42,091 nucleotides of DNA from an uncultured Eubacteriales bacterium (GTDB taxonomy: Bacteria; Bacillota; Clostridia; Peptostreptococcales; Anaerovoracaceae), in assembly GCA_902796965.1 (NCBI GenBank), contig CADBRA010000086.1, positions 1-42,091 on the forward strand. Direction: 5' to 3'. The position numbers and the translations under genes are program-made. The notes under the pieces are model-generated. The model was not told where the DNA came from, ran no database searches, and was given only the letters and a program-made list of their open reading frames with translations. The stretch's first letter is position 1. Every line of letters begins with the position of its first letter. Shown piece by piece: positions 1 to 8,390 of the stretch.

Positions 1-56
1 CATACAGCAGAACTGTTTTTCACCGCCTCTGCAAGTCCCTTTACACCTTTATTCAT
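1..56 (-). CDS. mfd: Start of a gene cut by the window edge, probably mfd
   Basis: An ATG at 54-56 opens a minus-strand frame that stays open to the window edge and begins MNKGVKGLAEAVKNSSAV. It overlaps the pth stop codon as ATGA, and a GGAGG lies within the last pth codons, so it is well placed for coupled translation. In many Clostridia and Bacilli the gene directly after pth is mfd, the transcription-repair coupling factor. That is the only reason for the name; the 18 residues visible carry no diagnostic motif. The frame is sound, the identity is inferred from gene order. Confidence 0.5.
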   Translation of the reverse strand, partial: MNKGVKGLAEAVKNSSAV

Positions 57-760
57 CGAATATCCTCCTGCACGACAGTATTGTTCATCGGATTTTCCGG
101 CTCTTTATGCGCCGCCGTCCCAGCCGTATTCCCATCTTTTCCACGGCCGTCTGATCTGCCGTCCGCATTCTGTTCCTTTTTCTGTTTCTTTTTCTTCGGT
201 TTTTTTGTGTTGAATTTGTTCATCGCCGCAGATACGCCTTCCGTGACTATGCACTCAGCTGCGTCTGCTGCCTTTTCTATCGCACCCCTGACGCTGTCCC
301 TGTCGCTGCTGCTAAAGCCGCTGATGACATAATCAACCAGATCTCCTCTGTTTTCTGATCCGATTCCGACGCGTATGCGCGGAAAATCCTCGCTCCCGAG
401 CTGACTCACGACAGATCTCATGCCATTGTGTGTTCCTGCGCTGCCCTTCTGCCTTATTCGCAGCGTTCCAACCGGAATGTCTATGTCATCATATATAACC
501 GTCAGATCCCCGGAGTCGAGCTTATAAAAATTCATGATTTCCCTGATGCTCTCCCCGCTGAGATTCATATATGTCTGCGGCTTCATTATTATTACTTTCT
601 CGCTTCCGATCCGTCCCTCACCGATCAGTGCGCGGAATTTAAGTTTTAATATGCTAATTCCCAGCCTCTCAGCCAGCAAATCAACAGTCATGAATCCGAT
701 GTTGTGCTTCGTCTTTTCATATTCGCGTCCCGGATTTCCGAGGCCTGCTATTATCTTCAT
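53..760 (-). CDS. pth: Peptidyl-tRNA hydrolase with a basic C-terminal tail
   Basis: This enzyme frees tRNA from peptidyl-tRNA released by stalled ribosomes. The N-terminus shows the family pattern GLGNPGREYEKTKHNIGF, which includes the substrate-binding Asn at residue 9 and the catalytic His at 19. MKPQTYMNLSG and YDDIDIPVG follow, the latter with the catalytic-site Asp. The protein is 235 aa, while the family is usually 185-200. The excess is a tail from about residue 185 with a lysine cluster (KKPKKKKQKK) followed by a Gly/Asn/Asp-rich stretch, which looks disordered. A GGAG lies 8 nt before the ATG. It stands about 390 nt after prs and is coupled to the next gene. Confidence 0.96.
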   Translation of the reverse strand: MKIIAGLGNPGREYEKTKHNIGFMTVDLLAERLGISILKLKFRALIGEGRIGSEKVIIMKPQTYMNLSGESIREIMNFYKLDSGDLTVIYDDIDIPVGTLRIRQKGSAGTHNGMRSVVSQLGSEDFPRIRVGIGSENRGDLVDYVISGFSSSDRDSVRGAIEKAADAAECIVTEGVSAAMNKFNTKKPKKKKQKKEQNADGRSDGRGKDGNTAGTAAHKEPENPMNNTVVQEDIR

Positions 761-1154
761 TTTTTGACTCCATCATCAGCGGATTTTCCCACGAAGGTTT
801 CGGCTGCACCGAACGAATCCGCATAACGACAGAGAAGCCACGGATGACATCATCCCCGGCTTATCTGTCATAAAATATTTTGTTTTACGCCGCATCACAC
901 GGCCTTTTCTTTTATATGATTACTCTGCGCGAATACAGCGCATATGAACACTTTTCCGTAAGCTGTCCCGACACTTGAAAGTGATATTGATTTATGCGTA
1001 TAGAGCTTGCTACTGTATCTGCACATATCTCACAGCATTGAGTATTACTCTTTAAAAAAATCTCTGCTGCCGTTTGATCGGGTATATGCATCTACTTTGT
1101 CGGCCTGTTTGCCATCATATGTTAATTATATAACAAACAGGCATGTCGGCAAGA
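761..1154 (-). other. Gap between prs and pth with two hairpins, no gene
   Basis: I see no convincing reading frame here. Just after prs on the minus strand, arms GCCTGTTTG (1103-1111) and CAAACAGGC (1134-1142) form a 9-bp inverted repeat with a 22-nt loop but no following U-run, so it is at best a weak terminator. About 75 nt before pth, AAGCC/GGCTT (835-839 and 858-862) encloses GGATGA/TCATCC (842-847 and 850-855), a compact stem-loop in the likely pth leader. Its role is unknown. Confidence 0.4.
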
Positions 1155-2123
1155 CTACTCTGTAAAGAGCATGCTCAGCGATTCGTTCGTGAATACTCTC
1201 TTCATAGCCTCAGCAAACATAGGTGCTACAGACAACATCTTGATCTTGCTGGACGGAACATTTTCCGGAAGAGGGATCGTGTTCAGAAGAACCATTTCCT
1301 TTATAGCTGACTCTTCTATTCTCTTGAAGGCAGGGCCCGAGAGTACAGGATGTGTCGCACATGCATAAACTTCCTTTGCTCCGAGATCAATCAGCGCATT
1401 TGCTGCATTCGTTATAGTTCCTGCTGTATCGACCATATCGTCAACCAGAATGGCCGTCTTATCCTTAATATCGCCTATGATATTCATGATCTCAGAAACA
1501 TTAGGCTTAGGTCTTCTCTTGTCTACGATTGCTATAGGGCAGTCAAGAATGTTGGAGAAAGTACGCGCTCTTGTAACGCTTCCAAGGTCAGGAGAGACTA
1601 CTACTATATCTTTGTCTATCTTCCCTTCTGAAATCTGGTCCTTGAAATACTTCCCAAGAACAGGTGACCCTACAAGGTGATCTACAGGTACATCAAAATA
1701 CCCCTGGATCTGAGCCGCGTGAAGGTCCATTGTGATAACTCTGTCAACACCCGCGACACTGAGGAGATCAGCCGTGAGTTTCGCTGTGATAGGATCTCTC
1801 GACTTTGCTTTTCTGTCCTGTCTCGCATATCCATAATATGGAATTACAGCGTTGATTCTGGATGCAGAAGCTCTCTTCATCGCATCAATCATGATGAGAA
1901 GTTCCATAAGATTGTCATTTGTAGGGGCACATGTCGACTGGATGATATACACGTCCTCTCCGCGGACGCTCTCCCAGATGCTCACCGAAATTTCACCGTC
2001 GCTGAATTTGCTTATTGTGGATTTGCCAAGAGGGTGCCCCATGATTGAGGCGATTTCCTCTGCAAGTGCCGGATTTGAATTTCCTGCAAAGATTTTATAT
2101 TCGCTGAACACGCCGTTTTTCAT
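1155..2123 (-). CDS. prs: Ribose-phosphate pyrophosphokinase (PRPP synthetase)
   Basis: It makes phosphoribosyl pyrophosphate from ribose 5-phosphate and ATP for purines, pyrimidines, NAD, His and Trp. The N-terminal half shows [24 protein letters not shown] and [10 protein letters not shown], all standard for the family. [11 protein letters not shown] and [14 protein letters not shown] follow. [17 protein letters not shown] near residue 220 is the PRPP-binding loop. The length of 322 aa is usual. The start is an ATG preceded by GGAGGA. It lies 33 nt after glmU, the common glmU-prs pair of Bacillota. Confidence 0.97.
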   Translation of the reverse strand: MKNGVFSEYKIFAGNSNPALAEEIASIMGHPLGKSTISKFSDGEISVSIWESVRGEDVYIIQSTCAPTNDNLMELLIMIDAMKRASASRINAVIPYYGYARQDRKAKSRDPITAKLTADLLSVAGVDRVITMDLHAAQIQGYFDVPVDHLVGSPVLGKYFKDQISEGKIDKDIVVVSPDLGSVTRARTFSNILDCPIAIVDKRRPKPNVSEIMNIIGDIKDKTAILVDDMVDTAGTITNAANALIDLGAKEVYACATHPVLSGPAFKRIEESAIKEMVLLNTIPLPENVPSSKIKMLSVAPMFAEAMKRVFTNESLSMLFTE

Positions 2124-2156
2124 ATTTCTTCCTCCGATAAAATGATTTCGTGACGC

Positions 2157-3560
2157 TTACCTGTCATTTTTATGTGAACTATGAAGCTTTTCTCTTCTCA
2201 GATTCTTTTTGTCCACCCAGCCTTCTTCCATTCTGTCCACAACACGGCCGATGCTGAGCGCGCCCTCTGTGACTTCCTTCGTAACAGTCGTACCGGCTGC
2301 GATAAACGCGTCGTCGTGAACCGTCACAGGCGCCACAAGATTTGAATTACTGCCGATGAAAACTCTGTCGCCTACAATAGTGCGATGTTTGTTCTTGCCG
2401 TCATAATTTGCAAATATCACACCGCATCCGACATTGCAGTCATTTCCGACATCAGCATCGCCGATGTACGCCAGATGCGAAGCCTTTGAGCCGGATCCGA
2501 ATACAGAGTTCTTGAATTCGACAAAATCACCGATCTTGCATTCCTCTCCGATTTCGTTGCCCGGCCTGAGATATGCGAACGGACCAACATGCGTTCTTGA
2601 GCCTATGTGGCTTTCTTTTACTACAGACTTGATTATATCGACATCATCTTCGATGACACTGTCCTCTATCTGACATCCCTCGCCGATCGTTACATTTATT
2701 CCGATACGCGTATTTCCCTTTATTATCGTGTTCGGACCGATCTCTGTGTCATTTCCTATGACAACAGTATCATCTATGTAAGTTGAATCGGGATCTATGA
2801 TAGTCACTCCGTCCATCATGAGGCGCTCGTTGACGCGCTTTCTCATGATCTTCGCCGCTGCAGCGAGCTGAACTCTGTTGTTTACACCCATGACTTCGTC
2901 AACGTCTTCAGCGCAGTAAGCAGATGCACCATCCTTTTCCGCTGCCATAGCTACCAGATCCGTGATGTAGTACTCATGCTGAGCGTTGTCATTTGTGAGC
3001 CTCGGAAGTGATTCCCTGAGGAACTGCGCACTGACACAGTACATGCCGGCATTGACCTCTCTGACTGATTTTTCACTGTCAGTCGCGTCCTTCTGCTCTA
3101 CTATCCTCAGCAGACCGCCGTTTTGATCGCGGATTATTCTGCCGTAGCCTGACGGATCATCGTACTGAGCCGTAAGCACAGTTAGCAGAGCCCCGCTCTT
3201 TTCATGATAATCCGAAAATTTTTCAAGCGTTTCCGCGGTGATCAGCGGAGTATCTCCGCAGACAATAAAAACGCCACCTTCTTCAGGAATCATGTCGAGC
3301 GCCTGAAGAACCGCATGGCCGGTGCCAAGCTGCTCGTTCTGAACAGCAAAGCTTACACCCTCTTCTGAGAGAGCCTCTCTGACCTGGTGCGCGCCGTGTC
3401 CGACCACGACGATTATTTTTTCAGACCCTGATTTTCTGACCTGAGAGATGACGTGAGAAACCATAGTTCTCCCCATTATACTGTGAAGAACCTTAGGTTT
3501 CGCTGATTTCATACGTGTCCCGGCGCCTGCCGCCAGAATCACGGCTGTTTTACAGTTCAT
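2157..3560 (-). CDS. glmU: Bifunctional GlmU: GlcNAc-1-P uridyltransferase / GlcN-1-P acetyltransferase
   Basis: This enzyme does the last two steps to UDP-N-acetylglucosamine, the precursor of peptidoglycan. The N-terminal pyrophosphorylase domain (about 1-230) opens with AAGAGTRMKSAKPKVLH, the nucleotide-binding signature, and carries QNEQLGTGHAV and VCGDTPLI. From about residue 250 the protein becomes a left-handed beta-helix with hexapeptide repeats such as IGNDTEIGPNTIIKG. It ends with the acetyltransferase region RPGNEIGEECKIGDFVEFK and IGSNSNLVAPV. The length of 467 aa is close to the usual 455-460. It is the first gene of the glmU-prs unit and works upstream of murA and murC, also in this window. 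Confidence 0.97.
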   Translation of the reverse strand: MNCKTAVILAAGAGTRMKSAKPKVLHSIMGRTMVSHVISQVRKSGSEKIIVVVGHGAHQVREALSEEGVSFAVQNEQLGTGHAVLQALDMIPEEGGVFIVCGDTPLITAETLEKFSDYHEKSGALLTVLTAQYDDPSGYGRIIRDQNGGLLRIVEQKDATDSEKSVREVNAGMYCVSAQFLRESLPRLTNDNAQHEYYITDLVAMAAEKDGASAYCAEDVDEVMGVNNRVQLAAAAKIMRKRVNERLMMDGVTIIDPDSTYIDDTVVIGNDTEIGPNTIIKGNTRIGINVTIGEGCQIEDSVIEDDVDIIKSVVKESHIGSRTHVGPFAYLRPGNEIGEECKIGDFVEFKNSVFGSGSKASHLAYIGDADVGNDCNVGCGVIFANYDGKNKHRTIVGDRVFIGSNSNLVAPVTVHDDAFIAAGTTVTKEVTEGALSIGRVVDRMEEGWVDKKNLRREKLHSSHKNDR

Positions 3561-3682
3561 ATACTTTTAATCGCTCCAATCATCTGGATACAATACGTCA
3601 AATAATAATATCATTTCTGACACGATAATTATAAATGATTGCGTGATATATTTCTATGAGAAAAAAGGCTTTATGTGTCATC

Positions 3683-3708
3683 ATATTGTATATTTACGGA
3701 TACAATAT
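3683..3708. promoter_or_regulatory. Perfect 9-bp inverted repeat upstream of glmU, operator-like
   Basis: ATATTGTAT (3683-3691) and ATACAATAT (3700-3708) are exact inverted copies separated by 8 nt. The ten bases GGATACAATA at 3698-3707 recur in the same orientation at 3586-3595, about 26 nt before the glmU start. The AT-rich dyad has no U-tract and fits a protein-binding site better than a terminator. The binding protein is unknown. Confidence 0.35.
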
Positions 3709-3752
3709 CACGAAACAATGGCTTTCAGAGGAAATAAATGGAATATCAGAAG

Positions 3753-3785
3753 GTGCGCTCCGCGCACACAGCGGGCGGAGCCCGC
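3753..3785. repeat. Two abutting mini-hairpins with TCC and GGA loops
   Basis: GTGCGC-TCC-GCGCAC occupies 3753-3767 and GCGGGC-GGA-GCCCGC occupies 3771-3785, each a perfect 6-bp stem closing three bases. They lie between glmU and the terminator of the transporter operon. The same design recurs in other gaps of this window with different stem sequences. Confidence 0.6.
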
Positions 3786-3810
3786 GCAAGATTCCGCCTG
3801 ATTTTACCAA

Positions 3811-3852
3811 ATAAAAAACAGGTTCTCACCGGAAAGTCCCGATGAGAACCTG
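3811..3852 (-). terminator. Intrinsic terminator of the TrpXYZ-type operon
   Basis: Read on the minus strand, CAGGTTCTCA and TGAGAACCTG (3843-3852 and 3819-3828) form a 10-bp stem with a 14-nt loop. TTTTTTAT follows directly. It lies about 25 nt after the stop codon of the ATPase gene. Confidence 0.88.
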
Positions 3853-3876
3853 CATGTTATTGTAATGCGGAGGCCG

Positions 3877-4650
3877 TTAATTTCCGCACTCAATGCTTAT
3901 TTCATTGAATATGGAAAGCAAATCGTCTATTGACATCTGTTCCTTATCTTCTCCTTTTTTATCAAGTATTGAATTGCCCTGATGCATCATTATAAGGCGT
4001 TCACCGTAATCGACAGCATACCTCAGATTATGTGTGACCATTATCGTCGTAACTTTCTTCTCTCTGACTATATCGTCAGTGAGCTTCATTATAATCTCTG
4101 CTGTCTTGGGGTCGAGAGCCGCTGTGTGCTCGTCGAGTATCAGAAACTCGATAGGCTGGAGCGTAGCCATCAGCAGTGCCACCGCCTGGCGCTGACCGCC
4201 GGAGAGCGATCCTACAGGTGAATCCATCTGATTTTCAAGTCCGAGATCAAGATCAGCAAGTATATCGCGGTAGTAATCGATCCTCGCTTTATTGAGGCCT
4301 CTTGACAGGCCGTATTTTCTGCCCTTGTTATCCGCTATTGACAGGTTTTCAATGATATTCATACTCGGGCATGTGCCCTTTGACGGATCCTGGAATACGC
4401 GGCCTATTCTTCTGTGTCGAACGAATTCCTTTTCGTCGGATATATCTTTTCCGCCGATTATGACCTGGCCTGCGTCGATCGGAATGCTTCCGCAGATTAC
4501 GTTAAGCAAAGATGTCTTTCCGGAACCATTTGACCCGACCACTGTCACGAATTCACCATTATCTATCTGCAGATTGAAATTTTTGAACAGAACATGTTCG
4601 TTTACTGTTCCTGGATTATATGTCTTGTAAATATGTTTAAGTTCAAGCAT
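3877..4650 (-). CDS. trpZ: ABC transporter ATPase, TrpZ-type
   Basis: The cytoplasmic ATPase of a three-gene importer. Walker A is GSNGSGKTS near residue 40, the ABC signature is LSGGQRQAV, and Walker B runs into LILDEHTAALDPKT. The DEHTAALDPKT form is typical of the family that pairs with ABC_sub_bind lipoproteins and differs from the DEPTSALD form of the second transporter in this window. The length of 257 aa is normal. Its ATG overlaps the permease stop by 8 nt, so translation is probably coupled. The tryptophan T-box before the operon points to tryptophan as substrate; the transporter family alone would not decide this. Confidence 0.88.
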   Translation of the reverse strand: MLELKHIYKTYNPGTVNEHVLFKNFNLQIDNGEFVTVVGSNGSGKTSLLNVICGSIPIDAGQVIIGGKDISDEKEFVRHRRIGRVFQDPSKGTCPSMNIIENLSIADNKGRKYGLSRGLNKARIDYYRDILADLDLGLENQMDSPVGSLSGGQRQAVALLMATLQPIEFLILDEHTAALDPKTAEIIMKLTDDIVREKKVTTIMVTHNLRYAVDYGERLIMMHQGNSILDKKGEDKEQMSIDDLLSIFNEISIECGN

Positions 4651-5611
4651 CAGCTCCGTCTCCCTTTCCGACGGCGGTATCTTTCATGCCGGCAGGATCG
4701 TCGCCGCTTCCGTCGTCATAGTAGAGGTCTGTTCCGTCTGTACGCTTCCTGCGGCGCTCCATGCTCAGAATGAGTATTATGAGGAACAGAACAGCTGTGA
4801 TCATCTTAAGGTCAGTAGAAGGCAGACCGAGCTTGATCGCGATCGCAACGCACGCCTTGTAGATGATGGAGCCGAATATGACGCTCGTAGTGACGCGCCA
4901 TACTGTAACTTTCTTAAACAGGCTTGTTCCGATGATTACGCTCGCGAGGCCGATTACTACAGTGCCCGGTCCCATCGACGCATCATAGTATCTCTGCTGC
5001 TGCGCAAATATGCAGCCGCTCATAGTGACAAGAGCGTTCGATATCGCAAGGCCTAGGATCTTGACGGTGCCTTTATCCACACCCATCGATGTTACGATCG
5101 TCTCGTTGTCACCGACAGCTCTAAGCATGAATCCTGATTTTGTGCTCATGTACCAGTCAAGAACATATTTTGATATAAGCATCACGATGAGAACAATCAC
5201 AACTGTCTTGTATCTCGAAAATCCTCCCTGGAAAATTCCGTTCACAAGATCGTTGTCAAATATAGTGCTCCTGCCGTATATAGGCAGGTTAGCCCTGCCT
5301 GCTATTCTGATGTGAACTGTGTAGAGAGCGGTCATCATGATAATGCCGGCGAGCAGATCACGCACCTTGAATTTGACATGTATGATGCCTGTACACATTC
5401 CTACGGCAGCACCGGCTGCGAGCGCTGCGAATACAGATGCAAGGGGATTCATACCTCGCGATATCATCGCTGCGCCTATAGCCGCGCCGAGCGGAAAGCT
5501 TCCGTCGACCGTGAGGTCAGGGAAGTCAAGTATTTTATAAGTTATATATACGCCGAGTCCCATGATGGCGTATATCATGCCCTGTTCGAGCACACTGAGC
5601 AGCAGATCCAA
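4643..5611 (-). CDS. trpY: ABC transporter permease, TrpY-type
   Basis: An integral membrane subunit of the same importer, with about eight hydrophobic helices over the first 285 residues. The region ITYKILDFPDLTVDGSFPLG near residue 23 is characteristic of permeases paired with ABC_sub_bind lipoproteins. A charged tail with many Asp and Gly follows. The start is TTG at 5609-5611, supported by AGGAGG 9 nt upstream. It lies 20 nt after the lipoprotein gene and overlaps the ATPase gene. Transport of tryptophan is inferred from the leader RNA. Confidence 0.86.
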   Translation of the reverse strand: MDLLLSVLEQGMIYAIMGLGVYITYKILDFPDLTVDGSFPLGAAIGAAMISRGMNPLASVFAALAAGAAVGMCTGIIHVKFKVRDLLAGIIMMTALYTVHIRIAGRANLPIYGRSTIFDNDLVNGIFQGGFSRYKTVVIVLIVMLISKYVLDWYMSTKSGFMLRAVGDNETIVTSMGVDKGTVKILGLAISNALVTMSGCIFAQQQRYYDASMGPGTVVIGLASVIIGTSLFKKVTVWRVTTSVIFGSIIYKACVAIAIKLGLPSTDLKMITAVLFLIILILSMERRRKRTDGTDLYYDDGSGDDPAGMKDTAVGKGDGADA

Positions 5612-5631
5612 TTTAAACGGCCTCCTAATGA

Positions 5632-6669
5632 TTAATTTGTTTCGATTTTATCGAAGGTTTCAGCAGCGTTCTTTATGTAGTCAGAGTCGAGCGTCATGTT
5701 GAGCTTTCCAGCTGCAGCTGTATTTACATAGAGAAGTGCTTTTGAAGCTTCAATATACTTTGTATCCTGAGCAGTGGCTTCACCTTTCAGAATCTTGGCT
5801 GCCATCTTTCCTGTTTCTTCACCGAGAGCAGTGTAGTCAATACCCATCGACGCTACGCATCCGTTTTTAACCTGTTCAATCTCTGACCCGAATACAGGAA
5901 TGCCCGCTGCATTTGCTTTGTCGAGAACTGTCTGGAGCGCTTCTACAACAGTATTGTCGGTTAAGTTGCTGATGCAGTCTACCTGATTTACCATATTTGA
6001 AGCGGCGAGATCTACATCTGCTACAGTGTTGATACCGGTATCCACGATTTCAAATCCGTAATCCGGAGCGAGTTTCTTGTATTCCTTAATCGTAGAAACT
6101 GAGTTTGTTTCGCTTGTCGTGTAGATTATTCCGATCTTCTTTGCATCCGGCATGAGAGCTCTTATCATCTCGAGCTGTTCCTTTACAGGAAGCTTATCTG
6201 ACGAGCCTGTTATATTTCCTGCATTAGTTCCGTCTTCATTTGCGAATCCGGCAGCTACAGGATCTGAAACAGCTGTATAGATGACAGGAATATTTGAGCT
6301 CTGAGCAGCGTTGAACGCACTCTGTGCAGTTGGAGTCGCGATGGCACAGATCATATCGACGCCCTGAGACACGAAGCTGTCTGAAATCTGGCTCGCAGTT
6401 CCTGTATCAGCCTGTGCATTCTGATAATCAACTTTCAGATTTTTGCCCTCTTTTATACCTTCGTCCGCAAGGCCTTTAAGGAAGCCCTTGCGGCAATTGT
6501 CGAGCGAGCCGTGCTCAGCGAACTGTGAAATACCGATCGTATAGCTTTTGCCTGACGCAGCACTATCCGACGATCCCGAAGCTGATCCGGAGCTGCTTCC
6601 GCATCCGGCGAGTGTGAACATTGCCATTACAGCGACGAGTGAAGCCGCGATGACCTTCTTCATTTTCAT
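5632..6669 (-). CDS. trpX: ABC transporter substrate-binding lipoprotein, TrpX-type
   Basis: The receptor that delivers substrate to the permease. It has a lipoprotein signal peptide with lipobox LAGC (Cys 23) and a Ser/Gly linker. The body fits the ABC_sub_bind family: YTIGISQFAEHGSLD, then ICAIATPTAQSAF, VIYTAVSDPVAAGF and IGIIYTTSETNS. The length of 345 aa is usual. The start ATG has GGAGG 9 nt upstream, placed after the T-box terminator, so this is the first gene under T-box control. The tryptophan assignment rests on the UGG specifier of that leader. Confidence 0.87.
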   Translation of the reverse strand: MKMKKVIAASLVAVMAMFTLAGCGSSSGSASGSSDSAASGKSYTIGISQFAEHGSLDNCRKGFLKGLADEGIKEGKNLKVDYQNAQADTGTASQISDSFVSQGVDMICAIATPTAQSAFNAAQSSNIPVIYTAVSDPVAAGFANEDGTNAGNITGSSDKLPVKEQLEMIRALMPDAKKIGIIYTTSETNSVSTIKEYKKLAPDYGFEIVDTGINTVADVDLAASNMVNQVDCISNLTDNTVVEALQTVLDKANAAGIPVFGSEIEQVKNGCVASMGIDYTALGEETGKMAAKILKGEATAQDTKYIEASKALLYVNTAAAGKLNMTLDSDYIKNAAETFDKIETN

Positions 6670-6705
6670 TTCCTAATTCCTCCTGAAAAAATACCCAGAA
6701 ACAAT

Positions 6706-6990
6706 GCAAAACAAAAAGGTCTATCGTCTGCAGGGACGATAGACCGTGGTGCCACCCTTATTTGGAAGATTACTCTTCCCTCTGCGGGATACAGCATTTG
6801 TAATGCGATATCTCCTCTCTGTAACGCGAGAACGCGTCTCCGGATACAGGGATGAAAGCCTTTCCCCGGAGCTCCTCACAGATCCATTCACACCGTCCCG
6901 GAATACCGGCTTTCACCGCACGCCGGCTCTCTGAAAAACCTGTCAGACGGGTTACTAATTCTGATCACAGGATTTGTCTTTTTATTGATT
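6706..6990 (-). promoter_or_regulatory. T-box leader RNA, tryptophan-specific (UGG specifier)
   Basis: On the minus strand the leader holds the Stem I elements AGAGAGCCGG and GGTGAAAGCCGG. The specifier-loop segment GAATGGATC follows, with the codon UGG (Trp) at 6886-6884. The T-box sequence AGGGTGGCACCACGG lies at 6758-6744, and a terminator hairpin comes after it. The bases TGGC would pair with a tRNA ending GCCA, which fits the usual G discriminator of bacterial tRNA-Trp. Uncharged tRNA-Trp would stabilise the antiterminator and switch on the transporter. The element identity is very secure; specifier reading is by eye. Confidence 0.93.
6711..6745 (-). terminator. T-box attenuator terminator
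   Basis: GGTCTATCGTC (6745-6735) pairs with GACGATAGACC (6728-6718) in an 11-bp stem followed by TTTTTGTTTT. The left arm overlaps the end of the T-box sequence, so terminator and antiterminator exclude one another. Confidence 0.92.
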
Positions 6991-6996
6991 GCTCAT

Positions 6997-7025
6997 ATTA
7001 TAAGTTGGCAGAGAAACGATGTCAA
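6997..7025 (-). promoter_or_regulatory. Consensus sigma-70-type promoter of the T-box operon
   Basis: TTGACA (7025-7020), a 17-nt spacer and TATAAT (7002-6997) match the consensus at all 12 positions. Transcription should begin near 6990, right where the T-box leader starts. A full-consensus promoter suits an operon controlled by attenuation rather than by a repressor. Confidence 0.92.
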
Positions 7026-7040
7026 GTGAAAATCACTCTG

Positions 7041-8390
7041 CTACTTTTCAGCGTCAGAACCACTCCGCGGATAATAATGAGTATGGAGCATAAGCTCTGC
7101 AAATTCACTTCCCGGCTCACTGAAGAATTCCCGGTAAAGCTGCTGTACTTCCGGATTGTCGATCGAATTTCTGAGCGGCAGATTTCCGTCCTCGGCATAC
7201 ATATTCGATATGCGGCTTTTCCTGAGCGAATCAGGAGGCGGAATTATATCGCCTTGAGGCTGGCCGGATCCGCTTATGCATCCGCCCGGACACGTCATTA
7301 CCTCGACAAAATGGAATGCTCCGAAATCGTCACGCTCCATGAATTTCTCAGCGTTTTCGGTTCCATAAATTACAGCAGTCTTTATAGTCTGCCCTCCTAT
7401 CTCGACCGATGCAGTCTTTACGCCTTCAAGCCCGCGTACCGGCTCAAAATTCAGAAGCGAATCAGGCGCCGGCTTCTTTTCTACAGCAGTGTACGCCATG
7501 CGCAGAGCAGCCTCCATGACGCCTCCAGTATTTCCGAATATTACGCCGGCTCCGGTGCCCTTACCCATGATGCTATCAAAATCCGAGTCAGGCAGGCGCT
7601 CGTAATCTATGCCTTCTGCTTTTATCCATCCGGCGAGTTCCTTTGCTGTTATCACGTAATCGTTGTCGCACATCTCAGGTCGTCCGACAGACCTTCCGGC
7701 GACATTGAACTCAGGACGTAAAATCTCAGCTTTCTTGGCTGAGCAAGGAGTGACTGCTACATTGACTATTGACTGTGGATCTATGCCGTGTTTGGCAGCA
7801 AAATACGTCTTTATTACAGCGCCCTGCATGCCGATAGGACTCTTTGCGCTTGAAATGTGTCCTATCATATCAGGATGGAATATCTCGACAAACTTGACCC
7901 ATGCCGGGCAGCAGCTCGTAAACTGCGGCAGCGGAGCATTCCCGTTGAGAATTCTGCCAAGAAGCTCTGTCCCTTCTTCCATGATAGTGAGGTCAGCACT
8001 GAACGTCACGTCCAGCACATAATCACCGCCGAGCGCCCTGAGTGCCGAGACCATCTTTCCCTCTTCGTATGCGCCTCTCGTATATCCGAACGCATCGTCG
8101 AGTCCGACTCTTACAGACGGCGATGTAGAAAATATGACGACTTTTGACGGGTCTCTGACAGCAGCTGCGACTGACTCAACATCATTTCTGACACTTAGCG
8201 CGCCCTCAGGACATGCAGCAGTGCACTGCCCGCAGTTTATGCAAGCCCTTATGTCACGCCCCGCAACTCCTATGTCCTCCTGGCAGACCGCAAAGCAGTG
8301 TCCGCATTCACTGCACAGTTTTTCATCCTTAACAATCGCCGGATTATCAGGACAGACCTCCACGGTGCGCTGCCCGAATGTTCCTATCAT
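7041..8390 (-). CDS. [FeFe] hydrogenase-type protein with two N-terminal [4Fe-4S] clusters
   Basis: Residues 26-36 and 50-60 each hold a CxxCxxCxxxC ferredoxin motif. The catalytic domain has L1 TSCCPAW (158-164), L2 TPCSAKKAE (214-222) and L3 VMTCPGGC (364-371). The four H-cluster cysteines (161, 216, 367, 371), the proton-path cysteine 160 and the acidic pair in MEEGTE (139, 142) are all present. The C-terminus ends in the small-subunit-like HTHYYP region. L2 reads TPC where most catalytic enzymes have MPC, and L3 reads MTC where MAC is usual, so it may be a non-prototypical group. At 449 aa it lacks the extra N-terminal clusters of large bidirectional enzymes. Its ATG overlaps the upstream CODH-like gene by 4 nt, implying a joint function. 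Activity could be H2 evolution, uptake or sensing. Confidence 0.9.
   Translation of the reverse strand: MIGTFGQRTVEVCPDNPAIVKDEKLCSECGHCFAVCQEDIGVAGRDIRACINCGQCTAACPEGALSVRNDVESVAAAVRDPSKVVIFSTSPSVRVGLDDAFGYTRGAYEEGKMVSALRALGGDYVLDVTFSADLTIMEEGTELLGRILNGNAPLPQFTSCCPAWVKFVEIFHPDMIGHISSAKSPIGMQGAVIKTYFAAKHGIDPQSIVNVAVTPCSAKKAEILRPEFNVAGRSVGRPEMCDNDYVITAKELAGWIKAEGIDYERLPDSDFDSIMGKGTGAGVIFGNTGGVMEAALRMAYTAVEKKPAPDSLLNFEPVRGLEGVKTASVEIGGQTIKTAVIYGTENAEKFMERDDFGAFHFVEVMTCPGGCISGSGQPQGDIIPPPDSLRKSRISNMYAEDGNLPLRNSIDNPEVQQLYREFFSEPGSEFAELMLHTHYYPRSGSDAEK

Noticed and set aside
1677-2145. Plus-strand reading frames opposite prs, glmU and most other genes
   Set aside because: They mirror well-conserved minus-strand genes, lack ribosome sites and look compositionally unlike proteins.
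6852-7721. 289-codon plus-strand frame over the T-box and hydrogenase end
   Set aside because: It crosses a certain T-box RNA, promoter and the conserved hydrogenase C-terminus on the other strand.
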